6,599 nucleotides of DNA from Verrucomicrobiota bacterium (GTDB lineage: Bacteria; Verrucomicrobiota; Verrucomicrobiia; Opitutales; Opitutaceae). Positions 1-5,523 of this stretch are shown in pieces. The DNA lies in NCBI GenBank assembly GCA_023443985.1, contig JAEZSJ010000008.1:1-6599 (forward strand), given 5' to 3'. A model generated the notes under the pieces. It saw only the letters and a list, made by a program, of their open reading frames with translations, had not been told where the DNA came from and did no database searches. The translations under genes were made by a program, and so were the position numbers. Numbering within the stretch: the first letter of the stretch is position 1; the number at the start of each line of letters is the position of its first letter.

Positions 1-170
1 GTGCCCGGTGGTGGCGGCGGGGCCTCGTCGGTGGCGAGCTCCTCGGCGGCGGCGACGACGGCGGTGGCCGGCGGGCGCGCCGAAACCGGTTGGGCCGCGG
101 CGGGGAGCGACGCGGGTTTGGCGGGCCTGGCCTTGGTCTTCGGACGCGGTTTTGCGAGAGTGCGAGTCAC
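1..170 (-). CDS. N-terminus of an unidentified Pro/Ala/Lys-rich protein (partial, runs off left edge)
   Basis: An open frame on the minus strand starts at a GTG (168-170) and continues to the window edge for 56 codons without a stop. The nearest in-frame upstream stop is TAG at 231-233, and no ATG lies between, so GTG is the only reasonable standard start. Third positions are strongly G/C, as in the confirmed genes nearby. The N-terminus is basic (LAKPRPKTKARPAKP at residues 5-19), followed by an Ala/Pro-rich stretch, a short acidic patch (EELATDE, 43-49) and a run of five prolines at 51-55. This reads as a flexible, low-complexity tail ahead of a domain outside the window. Such basic tails occur on nucleic-acid-binding and zinc-finger proteins, but nothing here identifies the family. 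No signal peptide or membrane segment is seen. The start codon lacks a Shine-Dalgarno motif, as do the other genes here. The gene could also be spurious, since low-complexity GC-rich DNA stays open easily. Confidence 0.45.
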   Translation of the reverse strand, partial: MTRTLAKPRPKTKARPAKPASLPAAAQPVSARPPATAVVAAAEELATDEAPPPPPG

Positions 171-362
171 GGCGTTCGGTGGCTGGCGGGCGTGGTAGAG
201 GAGGGCCCGCAGTTCGAGTGTGCGCGGAGGCTAGGTGGCGCGAAGCGGGTGGGCGAACTCTTTTTGCAGCGAACGGGGAAACAACGGGGGCGCGCGACGG
301 GGTTTCCCCTATGGAAAAACGTCCGGGCCCTGTCCGGGACGCCATCCGCCGGATACGCGTGT
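171..362. other. Intergenic region with terminator and inverted repeat
   Basis: This gap between the polyferredoxin stop and the left-edge gene has no convincing ORF. It holds the likely terminator at 315-340. It also holds an inverted repeat with 8-bp perfect arms, GGGGAAAC (275-282) and GTTTCCCC (302-309), and three copies of ACGGGG (from 273, 284 and 297). Any promoter for the left-edge gene should lie here on the minus strand, but I find no convincing -35/-10 pair. Confidence 0.5.
315..340 (-). terminator. Probable intrinsic terminator after the polyferredoxin gene
   Basis: On the minus strand, 23 nt past the stop codon, GTCC (340-337) pairs with GGAC (324-321). After one C-C mismatch two more G-C pairs form, leaving a 6-nt loop. 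The stem is followed by G and five T residues (319-315). The stem is short and has a mismatch, so efficiency is uncertain, but position, orientation and T-run fit the end of the DUF362/polyferredoxin unit. Confidence 0.45.
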
Positions 363-2009
363 TCAGAAGGGCAGGTCGTCGATCTGCGGCGCGGTGGCGG
401 GTGCCTCGATCTTCTTCTCGGCGCGGCTGTGCTTCGCATGCGCCCGGACGACGATCGCGCGCGTGGGGCGGACCGGGCAGGCGTACTCGCAGGCGCCGCA
501 GCCGATGCAGAGCTCCGGGTGCATGGTGGGCAGGCGGAGGTTGTCGCCGTAGGGCACCGTGCTCACGGCCTGGGTGGGGCAGTGCTCCGAGCAGGCGGCG
601 CAGTCGGTGCCGTTGGCCTTCACGATGCAGTGGTGGTAGTCGATGTGGGCGACCCCGATGCGCGTGAGCTTCTTCTCCTCGAGGGCGAGCGGGAGGATGG
701 CCCCGTCGGGGCAGACCTCGCTGCAGCGGTTGCACTCGAAGTTGCAGAACGAGTGCTCGAAATCCATGCGCGGCTTCATCAGGCCGGCGAAGCCGTATTC
801 AAGAAACGCGGGCTGGAGCACGTGCGTCGGGCAGGCGCTCACGCACAGCAGGCAGGCGGTGCAGCGGTCGAGGAACCGGGCGACGCCGGACGAACCCGGG
901 GGGCTGATCGGCGCGCGTGCGAACTCGCGCCGCCTGCCTCCGCCGCGGCGGCGCCGGTGCCGTTCGCCCGCCTCGTCCACGACCTCGGCGGTGGCGAGCA
1001 GCGCGCCCACGCCGCTGGCAGCGGTGAGCGCGGCGGCGGTGCCGGTGATGAATGCGCGGCGTGCGGGGTCCGCGGCCGCGTTGCCGGTCGTCCCTCGCGG
1101 GCTGGCCGGGGCGGAGCCGGAGGAGGGGGACTTGCGCCACCTGAAGCGGTGGTGGATGCCGAGCTCGTCGCAGGCGTCGATGCAGTTGAAGCAGGCGACA
1201 CAGCGGGAGTTGTCGACGGTGCCGGTGCGCAGGTCGATGCACTGGGACTTGCAGACGCGCAGGCAGTCGCCGCATTTGCGGCAGCGCGCCTGGTCGATCT
1301 CGATGCGCCAGGCGCCGATCCCCGACAGGAAGCCGAGCAGGGTGCCGACGGGGCAGACGGTGTTGCAGTAGAGCCGGCCGCGCCGCGCGGCGAGGAGGAC
1401 GATGAGCAGCAGCATGCCGGCGGGCAGCGCGAGCGCGCCGACGGCCGCCCAGTGCGGCGTCACGCGGTAGAGCGCCTCGAGGCCGAGCGCGTTGGCGGGG
1501 CCGACGAGCCAGTTGTTGACCGCCGTCACCACGGGGCGGAAGAGCATCGAGCCGAAGCGGCCGAAGATGCTGTAGGGGTCGAGCAGCGCGAGGGTGAGGC
1601 CGGACCAGCCGGCGACGATGCCGGCCACCGCGGCCCAGAGGAACGCCTGGCGGACCCAGGTGGCCGGCTTGGCGTGGCGCAGCAGGCGGGGGCGTCGTCG
1701 CAACCAACTGGCGACACGGGCGACGGCATCCTGGAAGAGGCCGAGCGGGCAGAGCACGGAGCAGTACACGCGACCGAACGCCAGCGTCGCGACGAGGATC
1801 ACGAGCGCGGCCACCGAGGCGGTGGCGCCCGTGGCCAACGCCAGCGCGGCGGGCACGAACTGCACGGAGGCGAGCGCGTGCGAGAGGTCGGCGTCGACGA
1901 GGTCGCGGAAGTCGACGAAGGCGGCGCCGAGCACGGCGAGCACGGCCGCCGCGAGCGCGACGCGGAGGTATTTCAGCCAGTGGCGGCGCACGAGCGCGGG
2001 CGTGTTCAT
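363..2009 (-). CDS. Membrane polyferredoxin, NapH-NapG-like fusion (six predicted [4Fe-4S] sites)
   Basis: A 548-residue protein that looks like an electron-transfer conduit in the cytoplasmic membrane. The first half resembles NapH/NosR/YccM-type proteins. Hydrophobic segments lie near 14-34, 50-78, 121-143 and 187-208; two CxxxCP motifs follow membrane segments (C83/C87 and C215/C219); two ferredoxin motifs then sit at C243-C246-C249-C253 and C270-C273-C276-C280. The second half resembles NapG/MauM. It opens with a Tat-like ARRAFI at 316-321 and a hydrophobic stretch to about 340, then an Arg/Gly-rich linker (350-361). Four cysteine groups follow: 383/386/389/393, 422/426/429/433, 461/470/473/477 and 501/504/507/511, each with CP at its last cysteine. 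In nap operons NapG and NapH are separate adjacent proteins; here one chain carries both. The ATG at 2009 is chosen because it opens the first membrane segment; the frame stays open upstream but there overlaps the DUF362 gene. The DUF362 gene lies 134 nt upstream on the same strand, so the two probably form one unit. Donor, acceptor and substrate are unknown. Confidence 0.9.
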   Translation of the reverse strand: MNTPALVRRHWLKYLRVALAAAVLAVLGAAFVDFRDLVDADLSHALASVQFVPAALALATGATASVAALVILVATLAFGRVYCSVLCPLGLFQDAVARVASWLRRRPRLLRHAKPATWVRQAFLWAAVAGIVAGWSGLTLALLDPYSIFGRFGSMLFRPVVTAVNNWLVGPANALGLEALYRVTPHWAAVGALALPAGMLLLIVLLAARRGRLYCNTVCPVGTLLGFLSGIGAWRIEIDQARCRKCGDCLRVCKSQCIDLRTGTVDNSRCVACFNCIDACDELGIHHRFRWRKSPSSGSAPASPRGTTGNAAADPARRAFITGTAAALTAASGVGALLATAEVVDEAGERHRRRRGGGRRREFARAPISPPGSSGVARFLDRCTACLLCVSACPTHVLQPAFLEYGFAGLMKPRMDFEHSFCNFECNRCSEVCPDGAILPLALEEKKLTRIGVAHIDYHHCIVKANGTDCAACSEHCPTQAVSTVPYGDNLRLPTMHPELCIGCGACEYACPVRPTRAIVVRAHAKHSRAEKKIEAPATAPQIDDLPF

Positions 2010-2082
2010 TGGAGAGCGGAGGGGTGGAGGGTAGGCGAGACGAGAGCGCGGGAACCGGCCTGGTGCCCGGCCGAGCGCGGCG

Positions 2083-2120
2083 GTGGGCGGCGAACCGACG
2101 GTCCGGCGCCCGCCGCCACG
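2083..2120 (-). other. Possible intercistronic RNA hairpin between the DUF362 and polyferredoxin genes
   Basis: In minus-strand RNA, GTGGCGGCG (2119-2111) can pair with CGCCGCCCAC (2092-2083) through nine G/C-rich pairs with one bulged base, leaving a loop of about 18 nt. No T-run follows, so it is not a standard terminator. It could stabilise or separate the two parts of the message, or be chance in GC-rich DNA. Confidence 0.22.
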
Positions 2121-2143
2121 CCGTTCGGGCGAGTTGTCGCGGT

Positions 2144-3097
2144 TCAGGCGATCTTGAGGCTGCGGACCTCGGCGGCGGCGAGATCCATGGTGCCGAGGTG
2201 CATGTCGGCGCCGATCTTCACGTGGGTGACCTTGTCGGTCGTGTAGCCGAGGAGCTTGGTGCACGCCGCGTCGATCAGCACGGGGTCGGCGGAGACGAGG
2301 AGGCGTTTCATCTCGACGCAGTCCTCGACGGATTTGCCGCGCGGGCCGTTGCGGACCATCGGGTGGTAGGCGTCGACGATGTTGAGGTCGGGTTTCCGCA
2401 GGGTGAGGAAATCGGCGATGGTCTGCTGGAGATCGGTGCGGTGGTAGACGCCGCGGTCCCAGACGCAGCCCATGAGGTTCTTCATGGCGGACGACATCTG
2501 GGCGCCGCCGTGGTGCTTGAGGACGGGCAGGTTGAAGAACACGTCGGAGTCGAGCACGAGCTGGTGGATCTTGGCGCTCTTGAGGACGGTGCCGCCCGGG
2601 ATCGGGGTCTCTCGGTAGAGGGTCTCGTCCTTGCCGTTGACGACCTTGGCGCCGGCGGCGCGGGCGGCCTGCTCGATGCCGCTGTTCTCGTAGCAGCGCT
2701 GCCACTGGTCGCAGGTGTTGTCGAAGATGCTGACGGATTTGGCGCCGGCCTGGAAGCAGAGCTCGGTGAGGCGGGCGACGAGGGTGGGGTGGGTGTTGGC
2801 GCCGCGTTCGGGCGAGGCGTCCCAGCCGATGTTGGGCTTGATGAGCACGGTTTGGCCGGGCTTCACGAACGCGCCGATGCCGCCGAGGGATTCCAGGGCC
2901 TTCTCGAGCATGGCGACGCGGTCACCGTCGCGCACGGCCACGAGGACCGGCCGGGGGCCGGCGGCGGCGTCCGGGCCCGTCGCGGGAGCGGTGGAGGCGG
3001 GCGCGGGCTCGGCGGCGAAGACGTGGCCGAGGTCGAGGAGCGAGACGGTGGCGCCGAGGGCGAGGCCGGTTTTGAGGAAGTCGCGACGAGGTTGCAT
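2144..3097 (-). CDS. Tat-exported DUF362 domain protein
   Basis: A 317-residue protein with an N-terminal twin-arginine signal: RRDFLK at 4-9, a hydrophobic core at about 10-23, and a likely signal peptidase site after VFA (26-28). It should therefore fold with any cofactor in the cytoplasm and then be exported. The mature part matches DUF362: VKPGQTVLIKPNIGW (78-92), NTHPTLVARLTELCFQAGAKSV (101-122), FFNLPVLKHHGGAQMSSAMKN (187-207) and the late segment SADPVLIDAACTKLLG (269-284). Six cysteines (114, 129, 135, 211, 260, 279) are scattered, with no CxxCxxCxxxC ferredoxin motif, unlike DUF362 proteins that carry a fused ferredoxin domain. Here that part may be supplied by the polyferredoxin encoded just downstream. 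DUF362 proteins generally have no assigned reaction, and I do not assign one. The ATG at 3097 is chosen because it places the RR motif at the normal distance from the N-terminus. No Shine-Dalgarno motif precedes it; a terminator-like hairpin lies about 20 nt upstream. Confidence 0.9.
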   Translation of the reverse strand: MQPRRDFLKTGLALGATVSLLDLGHVFAAEPAPASTAPATGPDAAAGPRPVLVAVRDGDRVAMLEKALESLGGIGAFVKPGQTVLIKPNIGWDASPERGANTHPTLVARLTELCFQAGAKSVSIFDNTCDQWQRCYENSGIEQAARAAGAKVVNGKDETLYRETPIPGGTVLKSAKIHQLVLDSDVFFNLPVLKHHGGAQMSSAMKNLMGCVWDRGVYHRTDLQQTIADFLTLRKPDLNIVDAYHPMVRNGPRGKSVEDCVEMKRLLVSADPVLIDAACTKLLGYTTDKVTHVKIGADMHLGTMDLAAAEVRSLKIA

Positions 3098-3117
3098 AGT
3101 GAATCAGGGTAGAGGCG

Positions 3118-3139
3118 AAAACCCGCGCGATCCGCGCGG
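3118..3139 (-). terminator. Terminator-like hairpin just upstream of the DUF362 start
   Basis: On the minus strand CCGCGCG (3139-3133), loop GAT, CGCGCGG (3129-3123) forms a perfect 7-bp G/C stem, followed by G and TTTT (3121-3118). It could end transcripts of the transporter gene, whose stop is about 136 nt upstream. Alternatively, because it sits only 20 nt before the DUF362 ATG, it could be an attenuator in that gene's leader. The T-run is short. Confidence 0.42.
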
Positions 3140-3255
3140 ACGGTGGCGGAGTTTATCCCGGTGGCCGGTGGCCGCCCCCGCATCGTTTGCTGAAAGCGCG
3201 GCGTAATTTGCCGTGGCACCCCGGCTCCGTGGTCGCGGACCCGCGGTTATTGCAC

Positions 3256-3273
3256 TGCCCGGCGGGGCGGGCA
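3256..3273 (-). terminator. Hairpin directly after the MFS stop codon
   Basis: TGCCCG (3256-3261) and CGGGCA (3268-3273) form a perfect 6-bp stem with a 6-nt loop, starting 1 nt after the transporter stop. No T-run follows on the minus strand, so it may protect the 3' end or weaken read-through rather than act as a full intrinsic terminator. Confidence 0.3.
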
Positions 3274-3274
3274 A

Positions 3275-4531
3275 TCAGGCGCCCGTGGGGGCCGGGTCGG
3301 CCAGACGCACGGGCGCGGCCTCCCGGTACCTGATCAACAACGCCAGTCCGATCGTGCAGATCACCGTGCAGAACACGAATACCGCGCGGTAGCCGAAGGC
3401 CTGCGCCAGCGCGCCGAAGGCGAGATAGCCGCCGATGCCACCCACGCGCATGGCGTTCGAGTAGAGGTTGGTGGCGGTGCCGACCTGGTCGGGCAGGAAG
3501 TTCTGGAAGAACGTGATCGCGATGCCCGAGGTCACGGCGACGATCGCGGCGCTGATCACCTGCAGCGGGTACACGTGCCAGGGCGCACCCACCAACGCCA
3601 GTCCGGCGTAGTAGATAACCGAGAGCAGGAACGCCAGGCGGATCAGGCGGCCGTGGTTGCCCTTGGTGGCGAGCAGGCCGAAGAAGAACATGAAGGGCAG
3701 CTCGAACACCGGCGCGACACTGTAGACGATGCCCACGTGGCGTTGGTCGCCGCCGAGCGTCTCGGTGACGAGCTTCGGCAGGTTGCTCATCGCGATCGTG
3801 CCGGCCATGAAGACGAGCGCGAACGCCACGAAATGGGCGAGCACGACGCGCTGCGTGAGCGCCCGGCCGAGCGGCAGCGGCGGCGCGCTCGTTTCCCGCA
3901 CGAACGGCGGCGTCGCCGGCACGAAGCGCAGCACGGCCAGCAGGAACAGGAGGAACACCGTCGCGGCCACCAGGAAGGTGCCTTGGTAATGGAATTTCAG
4001 ATTCACCCAGGAGGCCGCGGCCGGCCCGACCGTCCACGACAACGCGAAGAACAGCCGGAAGACGTTCATGTAGAGCGGAGTATCCGCCGCGGGCACCTCG
4101 GAGCGGCTGAGCATTTCGCGGGCGTGGGCGAAGAGCTGCGAGAACGTGATGGAGGACACGCCCAGCAGGAGCGCACCGATGAGCGTGAGCCCCACGACAT
4201 CGCGCACGAATGCGTAGCCGAGATAACCCGCCGTGCCGCAGACTGCGCCGAGCACCAGCATCGCGCGCCGCGAGCAGCGCGTGTCCGACCAGTGGGCGAG
4301 CAGCGTGCTGAGCACGATCGAGCCGACGGAGGTGATCGTCATGAAGACGCCGAAGACGAAGTTGCTCATCCCCACCTCCTGGGTGCCGAACAACGACATG
4401 AAGGGCCCCACGAACGAGTAGGCCAGGCCGAGCAGGACGTTGCAGCCCAGCAGCGCGAGGAAGCTGCGGTTGCGGAAGATCGTGCGGGCGGTCTCGAGGA
4501 AACGTTGCATGGCGCGGGAGCGGAAACTCAT
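3275..4531 (-). CDS. MFS transporter, SetA-type sugar efflux family
   Basis: A 418-residue, strongly hydrophobic protein consistent with the 12-segment major facilitator fold. Family resemblance, from memory of E. coli SetA (about 390 residues), includes PFMSLFGTQEVGMSNFVFG near 43-61 and SQLFAHARE (131-139, compare PQLFALARE). The C-terminal half shows FFQNFLPDQVGTATNLYSNAM (341-361, compare FQDLMPGRAGAATTLFTN). A motif-A-like loop, WSDTRCSRRA, lies at 81-90. Set proteins export sugars or sugar analogues by proton antiport; the substrate here cannot be told from sequence. The start at 4531 is used because it precedes the basic N-terminal stretch and first membrane segment. An alternative ATG at 4510 would remove seven residues, and neither has a Shine-Dalgarno motif. 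The frame stays open upstream to 4783, but that extension is low-complexity and unlike any family N-terminus. It is divergent from rpmI, with a perfect inverted repeat at 4573-4593 as a candidate operator. Confidence 0.85.
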   Translation of the reverse strand: MSFRSRAMQRFLETARTIFRNRSFLALLGCNVLLGLAYSFVGPFMSLFGTQEVGMSNFVFGVFMTITSVGSIVLSTLLAHWSDTRCSRRAMLVLGAVCGTAGYLGYAFVRDVVGLTLIGALLLGVSSITFSQLFAHAREMLSRSEVPAADTPLYMNVFRLFFALSWTVGPAAASWVNLKFHYQGTFLVAATVFLLFLLAVLRFVPATPPFVRETSAPPLPLGRALTQRVVLAHFVAFALVFMAGTIAMSNLPKLVTETLGGDQRHVGIVYSVAPVFELPFMFFFGLLATKGNHGRLIRLAFLLSVIYYAGLALVGAPWHVYPLQVISAAIVAVTSGIAITFFQNFLPDQVGTATNLYSNAMRVGGIGGYLAFGALAQAFGYRAVFVFCTVICTIGLALLIRYREAAPVRLADPAPTGA

Positions 4532-4572
4532 GCGTCCCGGAGCGGCGTGCGAGGGCCAACCGTGCCAACGGC

Positions 4573-4593
4573 TCAATCGGGACGCCCGATTGA
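4573..4593. promoter_or_regulatory. Perfect inverted repeat, candidate operator of the MFS gene
   Basis: TCAATCGGG (4573-4581) and CCCGATTGA (4585-4593) are exact reverse complements separated by ACG. The nearer arm ends 41 nt upstream of the transporter start codon. Size and symmetry suit a dimeric repressor site; as RNA it would form a 9-bp stem with a very tight loop. It lacks a T-run in either direction, so it is not a terminator. No regulator gene lies in the window. Confidence 0.4.
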
Positions 4594-4703
4594 TGCGCGG
4601 AGGAGGGGGCTCGTTGAACCCGTGGACTGAGCCGGGCGCGCTGGCCGTGCCGAGGCGATGGCGATCGCCGCGCCCGCAAGGGACGGCGGCCGAACCGGGT
4701 CGC

Positions 4704-4717
4704 CCGCGGCGCCGCGG
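4704..4717. repeat. 14-bp perfect palindrome
   Basis: CCGCGGC (4704-4710) followed directly by its reverse complement GCCGCGG (4711-4717), about 104 nt upstream of the rpmI start. It is built only of G and C, so chance occurrence is fairly likely in this DNA. Confidence 0.3.
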
Positions 4718-4820
4718 CACCCCCATGGACAACCGGCGGGATGAACCTCGCAGTCCGGAGTTCGCCGAAAATCCCCCTTGCATTCACCCGGGACGCTCCT
4801 TTTTCTGCCCGGCTCCCATC

Positions 4821-5015
4821 ATGCAGAAGACCAAGAAGTCCATCGCCAAGCGCTTCAAGATTTCCGGCACCGGAAAGCTGATCCGCCGCACTCCGGGCTT
4901 CCGTCACCTGCTTGCCTCGAAGAGCACGAAGCAGAAGCGTCGTGCGACCAAGGACAAGCTCGTGGCTCCCGGCCATGCCGAGGCGCTCCTCCGTGGGCTC
5001 CCGCACGGCCTCTAA
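4821..5015 (+). CDS. rpmI: 50S ribosomal protein L35
   Basis: A complete 64-residue basic protein, the normal size for bL35. The family pattern is clear: KSIAKRFKISGTGKLIRR (6-23), the HLL core (29-31) and STKQKRRATKD (35-45). The C-terminus ends in LLRGLPHG, where many L35 proteins have a short hydrophobic end such as LPY. It assembles into the large ribosomal subunit. The ATG at 4821 is fixed by the protein length and the start of the conserved basic region. No Shine-Dalgarno motif is present; the bases before the start read GGCTCCCATC. rplT follows after 77 nt, the usual gene order. infC, often the preceding gene, is replaced by a divergent transporter gene, so rpmI-rplT appears to have its own promoter. 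Confidence 0.96.
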   Translation: MQKTKKSIAKRFKISGTGKLIRRTPGFRHLLASKSTKQKRRATKDKLVAPGHAEALLRGLPHGL

Positions 5016-5092
5016 TCCCGGAACAACCCAGAACCGATCAGGCGGGTAACTCCCGTAGGCGACCTGCCGATCCCTAACCAACCCATCCCAAC
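5016..5092 (+). other. rpmI-rplT spacer with possible regulatory RNA fold
   Basis: Within this 77-nt spacer, CAGG (5039-5042) can pair with CCTG (5063-5066), enclosing the hairpin CGGG-TAACT-CCCG (5043-5055) and an unpaired 7-nt strand. L20 is known to repress its own operon in E. coli and Bacillus by binding mRNA that mimics its 23S rRNA site, so structure here is of interest, but similarity to that site has not been shown. The last 20 nt before rplT are C/A-rich and look unstructured. Confidence 0.25.
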
Positions 5093-5467
5093 ATGCCTCG
5101 TGTCACCAATGGTCCGGCCTCCCGCAAGCGCCGGAACAAGATCCTCAAGCAGGCGAAGGGCTACTTCGCCAGCAAGTCCAAGCTCCCGCGTTACGCCAAG
5201 GAGGCGCTCGATCACGCCTACCAGTACGCGTACGACGACCGGAAGAAGAAGCGCTCCAACGCGCGCGCCCTCTGGATCGTCCGTCTCAACGCCGCGTGCC
5301 GCAACGCCGGCCTGAGCTACAGCCGCTTCATCGAAGGGCTGAAGGCCGCCAACATCCTCCTCGACCGCAAGGTCCTCTCCGATCTCGCCGTGCGCGACGA
5401 AGCCGGTTTTGCCGTCGTCGTCGAACAAGCGCGCGCCGCCCTCCAGGCGAAGGCCGCCAAGGCCTGA
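5093..5467 (+). CDS. rplT: 50S ribosomal protein L20
   Basis: A complete 124-residue protein, slightly longer than the usual 117-120 because of an Ala/Lys tail (LQAKAAKA, 117-124). The N-terminal MPRVTNG and basic extension (to about 58) are typical, with AKGYFASKSKLPRYAKEAL at 21-39 and YAYDDRKKKR at 45-54. The strongest signature is LWIVRLNAACRNAGLSYSRF (60-79), followed by DRKVLSDLA (91-99). bL20 binds 23S rRNA early in large-subunit assembly and in several bacteria also binds its own mRNA as a repressor. It lies 77 nt after rpmI and is followed 26 nt later by a strong intrinsic terminator, so rpmI-rplT forms a compact unit separated from pheS. The start codon is preceded by CCCATCCCAAC rather than a Shine-Dalgarno motif. 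Confidence 0.97.
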   Translation: MPRVTNGPASRKRRNKILKQAKGYFASKSKLPRYAKEALDHAYQYAYDDRKKKRSNARALWIVRLNAACRNAGLSYSRFIEGLKAANILLDRKVLSDLAVRDEAGFAVVVEQARAALQAKAAKA

Positions 5468-5493
5468 GTCCAGCGAGCAGATCCTTTCCACCG

Positions 5494-5523
5494 AGGCCGG
5501 GCGCACGTCGCCCGGCCTTTTTT
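5494..5523 (+). terminator. Strong intrinsic terminator after rplT
   Basis: AGGCCGGGCG (5494-5503) and CGCCCGGCCT (5509-5518) form a perfect 10-bp stem around a 5-nt loop, and the stem's last T begins a run of six T residues (5518-5523). This is the clearest terminator in the window. It implies that pheS is transcribed mainly from its own promoter. Confidence 0.93.

Larger units (their letters stand above)
3098..3274. other. Intergenic region between the MFS and DUF362 genes (two hairpins)
   Basis: This gap of 177 bp holds two minus-strand hairpins (listed separately) and no ORF worth calling. A weak -10-like TAAACT occurs on the minus strand at 3155-3150, but no -35 element sits at the right distance, so I do not call a promoter. 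The gap suggests that the transporter and the redox pair are separately controlled. Confidence 0.4.
4532..4820. other. Divergent intergenic region between the MFS gene and rpmI
   Basis: This 289-bp region must hold the promoters for both the transporter and the ribosomal protein genes, though I cannot point to a clear -35/-10 pair in either direction. It contains the inverted repeat at 4573-4593, a short palindrome GGCGATCGCC (4660-4669), a 14-bp perfect palindrome (4704-4717), and a weak stem CCGGG (4788-4792) / CCCGG (4808-4812) with a T-rich loop just before the rpmI start. infC is absent here. Confidence 0.5.

Noticed and set aside
90..2246. Plus-strand open frame of about 718 codons opposite the polyferredoxin gene
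   Set aside because: Its translation is Gly/Ala/Arg/Glu low-complexity with no family motif, while the minus strand shows six well-placed [4Fe-4S] cysteine motifs and membrane segments. Long antisense frames are expected in high-GC coding DNA.
2010..2705. Upstream extension of the polyferredoxin frame
   Set aside because: The frame is open but overlaps the DUF362 gene and reads as Arg/Pro-rich noise; the membrane protein begins naturally at 2009.
2009..3112. Plus-strand open frame of about 367 codons opposite the DUF362 gene
   Set aside because: It mirrors a clear DUF362 protein with a Tat signal; its own translation is repetitive and unlike any known family.
3575..4630. Plus-strand open frame of about 351 codons opposite the MFS gene
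   Set aside because: Very polar Glu/Arg/His-rich translation typical of an antisense shadow of a hydrophobic membrane protein.
4660..4669. GGCGATCGCC resembling the cyanobacterial HIP1 octamer
   Set aside because: It is a single copy in GC-rich DNA with no other cyanobacterial feature; most likely chance.
4532..4783. N-terminal extension of the MFS protein
   Set aside because: The extra residues are Arg/Gly/Pro-rich and unlike MFS N-termini, and would cover the divergent regulatory region including the inverted repeat.
3153..5081. Minus-strand open frame of about 642 codons spanning the MFS and rpmI genes
   Set aside because: It is a frame-shifted shadow of the MFS gene, and crosses rpmI antisense; the translation is Arg/Pro/Ala-rich without motifs.
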